This document shows, one piece after another, positions 58,798 through 64,000 of a DNA stretch of 64,000 bases. Source of the DNA: Gammaproteobacteria bacterium (lineage in GTDB: Bacteria; Pseudomonadota; Gammaproteobacteria; Pseudomonadales; Azotimanducaceae); the NCBI GenBank assembly GCA_002690865.1, contig NZGG01000009.1:115317-179316 (forward strand), read 5' to 3'. Made by a program: the position numbers and the translations under genes. The stretch's first letter is position 1. The number at the start of each line of letters is the position of its first letter. Below the pieces are notes generated by a model. The model saw only the letters and a list, made by a program, of their open reading frames with translations, was not told the DNA's origin and searched no databases.

Positions 58798-60972
58798 CTA
58801 TCCAATAGTCTCAAGATTCGCAAATGACACCATAAGCCACTTGCTCCCTTCTGAAAAATTAACCTGAACTCGTGCTTGGTTACCCTGACCCTCATAGTTA
58901 AGCACGACACCCTCTCCAAACTTCGCATGAAGTACTCGCTGACCCAGACTAAACTCGCCATCAGTTTGATTTATATCAAAGTTAGACGAGCGGGCACCTG
59001 TATTTTGGAGTCTTACTTCTTGAATCAATTCTTCTGGTATTTCAGTGACGAAACGCGAGAGTCGATTATAATTGTCCGAACCATTTAAGCGTCTAGATTC
59101 GGCATGTGTCAAATAGAGATACCGCATTGCACGGGTAAGTCCGACATAACATAACCGTCGCTCCTCCTCCAGTCGACCAGGCTCTTCCAAGGACATCCTA
59201 TGAGGAAACAAACCTTCTTCCATACCTGCAAGAAATACTAAAGGGAATTCCAATCCCTTTGCGCTATGCATGGTCATTAATTGAACGCAGTCCTCATTGC
59301 TGCCTCCCTGCGCGTCTCCTGCTTCTAAGGACGCATGACTGAGGAACTCATCTAGTAACGAGACATCTTCTATGTTTTCCCCTAACGGATCGAAAGTTAA
59401 ATTTTGTTTTGGATCAAAGGAACCTGCCGCAGAAACAAGTTCTCCCAAATTCTCTAATCTAGCTTGGCCTCTTTCTCCTCGCTCTTTTTCATAATAAGGA
59501 ACCAGACCAGACTTTTCGATTACTCTCTCCACCAAAGTTTCAAGATCCACTCCACGGGTAGCTTCATCCATATCCTCTACAAGCGACAAAAATCCTGATA
59601 TCGAATTCTTTTTTCTCGCAGTCAGACTACTATCTGCTACGAGACGTTCAGCGGCAATCCATAGCGATACCTGCTCTAATCTTGCTACCTCACGAATTTC
59701 CTCTAGAGTACGATTGCCCATACCTCTAGGGGGAACATTAACTACTCTTTCGAAAGCAGCGTCAGCATCGCGCTGACTTACCAATCTTATATAACCAAGC
59801 GCATTACGTATTTCCGCCCTTTCAAAAAATCTTTGACCACCATAAATTCGGTACGGAAGTTGTAGCCGTAGCATTGCTTCTTCTAAGACTCTCGATTGTG
59901 CATTAGAACGATAGAGGATCGCTGATTCATCATGACGATTGCCGTCTGCTACCCAGCGGGCTATGCGCTCTGCGATGTATCGTGCCTCATCAATCTCATT
60001 GTAGCTCGAGTACAAATTAATAAGATCTCCATCACCCTCATCAGTCCAAAGTTCTTTTCCCAATCGACCTGCATTGTTTCCGATAAGATGATTCGCCGCT
60101 TTTAATATGCTTCCGGTAGAACGATAGTTTTGCTCAAGCCTAATTATCTGACTATTTTTAAAATCCTCTGAAAACCTCTGGATGTTTTCAATACGAGCAC
60201 CACGCCAACCATAGATAGACTGATCGTCATCTCCAACAACTATAAGGTTATCTCGATCCCCTGCCAAAACCCTTAACCAAGCATACTGCACTGTATTAGT
60301 ATCCTGAAACTCATCAACGAGCAAAGCCGAAAATCGGTCTTGGTAATGGTTTAATATTTCTGGATTGTTTAACCATAATTCGTGAGCACGAAGCAACAAT
60401 TCAGCAAAATCAACCATCCCGCCACGCTCACAGGCTTCTTGGTAGGCACCATAAATAGCCAAATGTGTTTTTAAATATAAATCATCATAATCTTCAATGT
60501 TTTTAGGACGAAGTCCCTCATCCTTTTGGGAATTGATAAACCAAACCGCTTGTCTAGCTGGCCATTGTTTTTCATCTAAGCCAAGCCCAGCGCTAACGCG
60601 CTTCACGAGCCTTAACTGATCATCGGCGTCCATGATTTGGAAATTTTTAGGTAACTTAGCTTTTTCGTAGTGCATACGAAGTAAGCGATGCGAAATACCA
60701 TGGAAAGTACCCACCCACATTCCTGTTAACGGGGTCTCTAATAAGGACTCTATTCGCACCCGCATCTCTGCCGCCGCCTTGTTTGTAAATGTTACGGCGA
60801 GCAAACCAAAAGGTGAAATACCTTGGGTTTTTATCAACCAAGCTATTCGGTGAGTAAGCACGCGGGTTTTACCACTTCCGGCGCCCGCCAATATCAAAGC
60901 ACTTTGTTTTGGAAGCGTAACGGCTTCGCGCTGTGCATCGTTTAACGGGTCAAGAATGTGACTTACATCCAA
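58798..60972 (-). CDS. uvrD: DNA helicase II
   Basis: Superfamily 1A helicase for nucleotide-excision and mismatch repair. Walker A AGAGSGKTRVLTHR, motif II LLVDEFQDTN, motif III VVGDDDQSIYGWRGA, motif IV QNYRSTGSIL, motif V TMHSAKGLEFPLVFLAGMEEGLFPH and motif VI EEERRLCYVGLTRA are intact. The C-terminal tail ends GSKWLMVSFANLE. Length is 724 aa. No LexA-type CTGT-N8-ACAG was seen in the 182-bp upstream gap. Confidence 0.97.
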   Translation of the reverse strand: MDVSHILDPLNDAQREAVTLPKQSALILAGAGSGKTRVLTHRIAWLIKTQGISPFGLLAVTFTNKAAAEMRVRIESLLETPLTGMWVGTFHGISHRLLRMHYEKAKLPKNFQIMDADDQLRLVKRVSAGLGLDEKQWPARQAVWFINSQKDEGLRPKNIEDYDDLYLKTHLAIYGAYQEACERGGMVDFAELLLRAHELWLNNPEILNHYQDRFSALLVDEFQDTNTVQYAWLRVLAGDRDNLIVVGDDDQSIYGWRGARIENIQRFSEDFKNSQIIRLEQNYRSTGSILKAANHLIGNNAGRLGKELWTDEGDGDLINLYSSYNEIDEARYIAERIARWVADGNRHDESAILYRSNAQSRVLEEAMLRLQLPYRIYGGQRFFERAEIRNALGYIRLVSQRDADAAFERVVNVPPRGMGNRTLEEIREVARLEQVSLWIAAERLVADSSLTARKKNSISGFLSLVEDMDEATRGVDLETLVERVIEKSGLVPYYEKERGERGQARLENLGELVSAAGSFDPKQNLTFDPLGENIEDVSLLDEFLSHASLEAGDAQGGSNEDCVQLMTMHSAKGLEFPLVFLAGMEEGLFPHRMSLEEPGRLEEERRLCYVGLTRAMRYLYLTHAESRRLNGSDNYNRLSRFVTEIPEELIQEVRLQNTGARSSNFDINQTDGEFSLGQRVLHAKFGEGVVLNYEGQGNQARVQVNFSEGSKWLMVSFANLETIG

Positions 60973-61079
60973 GAAGGCCCTCCAAGAATAACGAGTTTAG
61001 GAAGATTTACATGGTACTACTTTTTCAACGCGGTAATAACGATGACCAAATATTTTTCAACGAAATTAGGTCTCGAGAA

Positions 61080-61105
61080 CCCCAAAAAAATCGACTTTTT
61101 TGAGG
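61080..61105. terminator. A/T-rich bidirectional hairpin between SMR gene and uvrD
   Basis: CCCCAAAAAAA and TTTTTTGAGG form an inverted repeat around TCGAC. On the minus strand it follows the SMR gene and its A/T-rich stem ends in T residues, consistent with transcription termination upstream of uvrD. Confidence 0.45.
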
Positions 61106-61154
61106 TATCTCTACGGTCTAACTGACTTCCGGAATAGAGCTCTTTACAAAACAG

Positions 61155-61484
61155 TTACGAAGGATTTCCTTTATAGAAGTTCACCAAGGTCACTCCTATT
61201 ATAATAAACATGAGGCCAATTATCGTTTGCCAACTCAAGGGTTGCTTGTAAAAAATGTAACTTAATATTGCAACGGAGAATACACCTAACCCGGCCCATG
61301 ATGCATAAATAATCGCCAGAGGCAGTTTTTGCGATAACAGTGCTAAGCAGTAAAAAGAAAAGCAATAAGACACCAATAACATGCAACTGGGAAAGACTTT
61401 AGTGAAGTTTTGTGACGCAGGCAAGAGCATAGTTCCCAGTACCTCAGAGGCTATAGCAGCAAAAAGAATAATGTAAGGATTCAA
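61155..61484 (-). CDS. small multidrug resistance (SMR) efflux protein
   Basis: 109-aa four-helix membrane protein with the essential E14 in AAIASEVLGTM and conserved AIIYASWAGLGVFSVAILSYIFYKQPL, matching EmrE/SugE/QacE-type transporters. These work as antiparallel dimers exporting cationic drugs or guanidinium. Substrate is unknown. It stands alone at the edge of the gene-poor end of the window. Confidence 0.9.
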   Translation of the reverse strand: MNPYIILFAAIASEVLGTMLLPASQNFTKVFPSCMLLVSYCFSFYCLALLSQKLPLAIIYASWAGLGVFSVAILSYIFYKQPLSWQTIIGLMFIIIGVTLVNFYKGNPS

Positions 61485-61634
61485 TTTTTTATCTCGTTTG
61501 TAAGTTATTTGAAATTACTCTACTGCTACAGACTTCGTTCTAAAGGCGGTATTTTCCATATTTTGAAGTTGGGATAACCTCTTATAAGCTAAAGAGCAAC
61601 AAATAGTCAGCACACCAGTTAACTGACTCATGAT

Positions 61635-61758
61635 ATGGCGAAAAAATTAAAAGCGAAAGGAATGGGGTACAAAAAAGACAACTCGACCTAAAGAACAACG
61701 TTTAAAAACTATTATAGGTAAAGAATTCGTTGGTCCAAATGTCCATCCAGCACGCTAG
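61635..61758 (+). pseudogene. possible frameshifted small basic-protein ORF
   Basis: ATG at 61635 opens MAKKLKAKGMGYKK and hits TAA after 18 codons. Just after the AAAAAA run, the +1 frame continues as RPKEQRLKTIIG...GPNVHPAR to TAG at 61756. Removing one A from the homopolymer gives a coherent 40-residue, strongly basic protein. I do not recognise the family. It could be a broken gene, a homopolymer sequencing error, transcriptional slippage, or chance. Confidence 0.3.
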
Positions 61759-61835
61759 AACAATAGAACATGGGATAGACTTGTGAACCATGAATTAGAT
61801 CTTCCCAATCGCCAATAATTAGCAGCATTATAGAG

Positions 61836-61863
61836 TTGCCTTGTTTTCTCTGTCTGGTATAGT
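61836..61863 (+). promoter_or_regulatory. promoter for rpmE2
   Basis: TTGCCT, 16-bp spacer, TATAGT ending 33 bases before the rpmE2 ATG. L31B genes are often Zur-repressed, but I could not recognise a Zur palindrome here. Confidence 0.4.
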
Positions 61864-61895
61864 TCGCGATCATCATCTAGGCCTAGTACTATTAA

Positions 61896-62168
61896 ATGAG
61901 AGAAAATATACATCCAGAGTACAGAGAAGTTCTATTTCATGACACTAGCGTGGATGAGTACTTTTTAGTTCGTTCTACACTACAAACTGACCAGACCAAG
62001 GAATGGACAGATGGAAACACCTATCCATACCATCCTCTCGATGTTTCTTCTGCTTCACATCCATTCTATACAGGTAAGCAGAAACTCTTAGACACTGGTG
62101 GAAGGGTTGAAAGGTTCAGAAAACGGTTTGGAGTTCAATCAAAAGCCAGCGCTGCCCCAGAAAAATAA
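61896..62168 (+). CDS. rpmE2: 50S ribosomal protein L31 type B
   Basis: Zinc-independent L31 paralogue: [28 protein letters not shown] and [24 protein letters not shown], with no cysteines. 90 aa. In many bacteria it replaces the zinc-binding L31 under zinc shortage. Whether a type A copy exists is unknown. It stands alone between two gene-poor gaps. Confidence 0.94.
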   Translation: MRENIHPEYREVLFHDTSVDEYFLVRSTLQTDQTKEWTDGNTYPYHPLDVSSASHPFYTGKQKLLDTGGRVERFRKRFGVQSKASAAPEK

Positions 62169-62263
62169 GTGACGGACCTGAAGTAAACTAAACAGTAACT
62201 CCCTTAGAAATCCAGCGCACCGAGATCGGGAAGTTGTGTAACCACAGAGTCTGGCAGATAAGT

Positions 62264-62285
62264 AATATTTGAAGAGTTAAATATT
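62264..62285. repeat. AATATTT...AAATATT inverted repeat
   Basis: A perfect 7-bp inverted repeat with an 8-base centre (GAAGAGTT) about 97 bases before the esterase start. It could be an operator for a dimeric regulator or a chance A/T palindrome. A smaller TGTG-TAAC-CACA repeat lies upstream. Confidence 0.35.
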
Positions 62286-62381
62286 ATTGATTGGCCAACC
62301 AGCAGCTAAGGGTTCGCCAGAAAAAACATACAACAAGAATAGGCTTGTTTTATCCCTCGCAAAATCTAGAATCAGTCTCTC

Positions 62382-63347
62382 ATGAAGAAACTCACTCATG
62401 ATAAACAAAATATGTTGAAGATGATCAGGGCCTTATTGGCTTTTCTACTTTTTTTATATGGGTGTTCATCTCCTGTTTACGACATGGAAAAACGTCAGAT
62501 GTACCATGATGCGTCTATGCGAACTTTTTATGTTTTTGAGCCATCGAAGATAGATAAAAATATGACATTGGTGGTTGGTCTGCATGGCTATACAGGTAGT
62601 GCAAAAACTTTCATAAGAGATGGCGATGCCAATTTTAATCAGTTTTTAGATAGGAAAAATTTCATTGGAGTATTTCCTGAGGGTAAGTCCTTTACGGACA
62701 ACAGGAGAGTTTTTAGTTCCTGGAATGATCTTGTTGGTTCTTCAGGTCATGGGCCAAAAGGAGATATTTGTGCCAGTGAGAGAAACTATTATCCATATCC
62801 TCCCGACTGCAAGAACCCACATAGATGCACCTGGGCGAGCTGTGGTGACGATATCGGTTTTATAGAAAAAGTTATTGATAAGTTAAAAACTCAATATGAT
62901 GTTGAAACAGTTATTGTTGCGGGAATGAGCAATGGCGGAATGATGGCCCAAGCAATTGGATGCACTCTTGGAGATAAAATTGATGCAGTTATAAATATTG
63001 TAGGTATGCAGGCTCTGGGTATGAGTTGTATTCCTACCAAGCCTGTTTCCATTGTAATGTATGGCGCAAAAAATGATACTACTGTTCCTCCAGTAGATGT
63101 TCTTGCTGCTGATGGATATTTCTATGAACCTATGGGGAATACAATTGAGACATGGAAAAATAGACTAAATTGCACAGGTTCAACAACCAAGAAAATTTCA
63201 AATCCGTCTGCTGTTACAGTAGAGCATTTTTTTGATTGCGAGGAAAATAAAACTGTGACCTCGATTCTGGATCACAATAATAAACACGATTGGCCAAAAC
63301 CATACAAATGGGGCATAGATTTATTATTTGAGCCCCTGCTTAAGTAA
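62382..63347 (+). CDS. secreted LpqC-type esterase / PHB-depolymerase-like lipoprotein
   Basis: A signal peptide ends at the lipobox LYGC (Cys28), so the protein is likely lipid-anchored in the periplasm or exposed. Alpha/beta-hydrolase catalytic residues are readable: oxyanion region GLHGYTG, nucleophile S183 in GMSNGG, acid D232 in KNDTTVPP and H302 in KHDWPKP. Cysteines around 130-154 (CTWASC) likely form disulfides as in CE1/LpqC esterases. 321 aa. Probable substrates are feruloyl, acetyl or hydroxyalkanoate esters, not specified. It stands alone. Confidence 0.82.
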   Translation: MKKLTHDKQNMLKMIRALLAFLLFLYGCSSPVYDMEKRQMYHDASMRTFYVFEPSKIDKNMTLVVGLHGYTGSAKTFIRDGDANFNQFLDRKNFIGVFPEGKSFTDNRRVFSSWNDLVGSSGHGPKGDICASERNYYPYPPDCKNPHRCTWASCGDDIGFIEKVIDKLKTQYDVETVIVAGMSNGGMMAQAIGCTLGDKIDAVINIVGMQALGMSCIPTKPVSIVMYGAKNDTTVPPVDVLAADGYFYEPMGNTIETWKNRLNCTGSTTKKISNPSAVTVEHFFDCEENKTVTSILDHNNKHDWPKPYKWGIDLLFEPLLK

Positions 63348-63496
63348 TCCATATCAAGGCTATTTCTTAGACACATAGATAAACAATAGGTGAAATTTTT
63401 AGAGTAATTTTTACCCGGGTTAACTTTTAGAGATTTATAAAATAGCCGCAGAATGCGAGGTAAAACTTAAAATCTAGCTATGGCTACTCGACGGTT

Positions 63497-63516
63497 ACTG
63501 TTTAAGTTAAAACAGT
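63497..63516. repeat. ACTGTTT...AAACAGT hairpin
   Basis: Perfect 7-bp inverted repeat with a 6-base loop (AAGTTA) in the 202-bp gap between the esterase and the recombinase-like fragment. No T tract follows on the plus strand. CTGT-N10-ACAG spacing differs from the LexA CTGT-N8-ACAG pattern. Possibly a terminator stem or a recombination-site arm. Confidence 0.3.
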
Positions 63517-63549
63517 GATTTGACTCCAACCCATGTGTATTCAGTCTCT

Positions 63550-63838
63550 TCATGCTTTTTTTTTCAGTTTAGAAACACCTTTTCTTGCAGAGACCTCATG
63601 AATGAATCCAGTTTTGTATAAGTTTTTTCCATCCTTAACATTATAACCTTTACTCTTATCACCCTCATCATTCCATATCAGTTTGTCATTCACTATCTTT
63701 AGTTTGAACTTAACATCGAATGAATGCCCTACTTGAACCTCTCTCCCATTTCTATCTTTTCCCATCTCTGCATTAATGACTATTTTGTCAATCACACCAT
63801 CTAAAAACTCTTTCTTCTTTTTTAAACTCTTCATTTTG
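63550..63838 (-). pseudogene. recombinase-like C-terminal fragment
   Basis: The segment KMKSLKKKKEFLDGVIDKIVIN, then HSFDVKFKLKIVNDKLIWND and KSKGYNVKDG, resembles the beta-strand tail found at the C-terminus of some serine recombinases, where a basic helix precedes such strands. Codons look gene-like up to about 63838. Further upstream (rightwards) the minus-strand frame stays open to the window edge but is a serine-rich stretch that looks like the reverse of a plus-strand acidic coding sequence. No catalytic N-terminal domain is seen. Family assignment is tentative. Confidence 0.35.
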
Positions 63839-63973
63839 AAGAAATATATTGAGTCCAAAGAAGATTTAGATGCAGAAATCCCTTCAGATGATGATGAAGA
63901 AGAGAAGTCTGATGAAAAAGAATTAAAAGGACTGTCTAGGAAAGAAAGAGACTTAATTAAATCTATTAAATAA
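63839..63973 (+). other. acidic coding-like fragment, 3' end only
   Basis: In the plus frame ending at TAA (63971-63973) the sequence reads KYIESKEDLDAEIP, an aspartate/glutamate run (DDDEEE), then GLSRKERDLIKSIK. Composition resembles a genuine disordered, acidic protein end, but the frame left of about 63838 is only the antisense of the recombinase-like fragment. It has no proper start and I do not recognise it. Confidence 0.25.
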
Positions 63974-64000
63974 ATATCTACATAACTATTTATACAAAAA

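Larger units (their letters stand above)
61485..61895. other. 411-bp gene-poor region upstream of rpmE2
   Basis: The SMR promoter must lie at its left. It holds the split small reading frame at 61635-61758 and the rpmE2 promoter near the right end. Otherwise I see no gene, tRNA or repeat. The stretch looks AT-rich. Confidence 0.4.

Noticed and set aside
58788..58961. N-terminal extension of DctP overlapping uvrD
   Set aside because: The ATG at 58787 begins a clean lipoprotein signal peptide; the extension is antisense-like readout of the uvrD end.

Overview
The window is a densely packed stretch of a gammaproteobacterial chromosome. The evidence is 6S RNA between zapA and the 5-formyl-THF cyclo-ligase gene, an rpoH/ftsX/ftsE/ftsY block, slmA, a bifunctional spoT, UbiH/UbiA (a ubiquinone user), LPS heptosyltransferase, RppH and YgfB. 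From memory, the gene order follows a Pseudomonas-type chromosome (waaF-ilvE, gcv, ubiH-ygfB-zapA-6S, gshB-tonB-yqgE-ruvX, yggS-proC-yggT-DUF4426-rdgB-hemW-trmB, rpoH-ftsXEY-rsmD-coaD-mutM, coaBC-dut-argB-slmA-pyrE-rph-yicC-gmk-rpoZ-spoT-ridA-recG, ubiA, uvrD), but many genes usually between these are absent and intergenic gaps are often a few bases. Moderate AT richness, tight packing and a TRAP transporter suggest an uncultured, probably marine, mildly streamlined lineage. The taxon itself is an inference.

Layout. 1-9.7 kb: LPS heptosyltransferase, branched-chain aminotransferase, argA, hemE, fabV/lgt, an NRDE protein, rppH, a HAD phosphatase and an imelysin-like lipoprotein. 9.7-14.1 kb: glycine cleavage operon gcvT-gcvH-gcvPA-gcvPB with a split P protein. 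14.1-18.7 kb: ubiH, ygfB, then divergently the coiled-coil gene, zapA, 6S RNA, fau, a peptide deformylase and rpiA. 18.7-23.3 kb: tkt-pgk-FAD-linked 2-hydroxyacid dehydrogenase on the minus strand. 23.4-29 kb: metK-metF-rsmE, gshB, a TonB-like protein, yqgE, ruvX. 29.1-34 kb: yggS-proC-yggT-DUF4426-rdgB-hemW, with trmB convergent. 34-39.5 kb: rpoH, ftsX-ftsE-ftsY, rsmD, coaD, mutM. 39.5-46.2 kb: an orphan hydantoinase/oxoprolinase-like protein, rpmG/rpmB, coaBC-dut, a short ORF coupled to argB, slmA, pyrE. 46.2-54.9 kb: rph, yicC-gmk, rpoZ-spoT-ridA-recG, a dicarboxylate symporter, rubredoxin. 54.9-61 kb: ubiA, TRAP permeases dctQ-dctM, convergent dctP, uvrD.

The last 3 kb (61.1-64 kb) differs: sparse genes, more AT-rich, with an SMR efflux protein, a possibly frameshifted tiny ORF, zinc-independent L31, a secreted LpqC-type esterase and a recombinase-like fragment meeting an acidic fragment read on the other strand. 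This looks like accessory DNA or the edge of an island.

I found no CRISPR array, tRNA, rRNA, insertion sequence or obvious defence system. I do not see a clear new multi-gene system. The most interesting signals are at start sites: (1) fau has no ATG/GTG/TTG start downstream of 6S RNA; (2) dctQ seems to use ATT behind a strong ribosome-binding site; (3) an (AAT)6 tract separates the Shine-Dalgarno of rppH from its start; (4) a 36-codon ORF is coupled to argB by an ATGA overlap.
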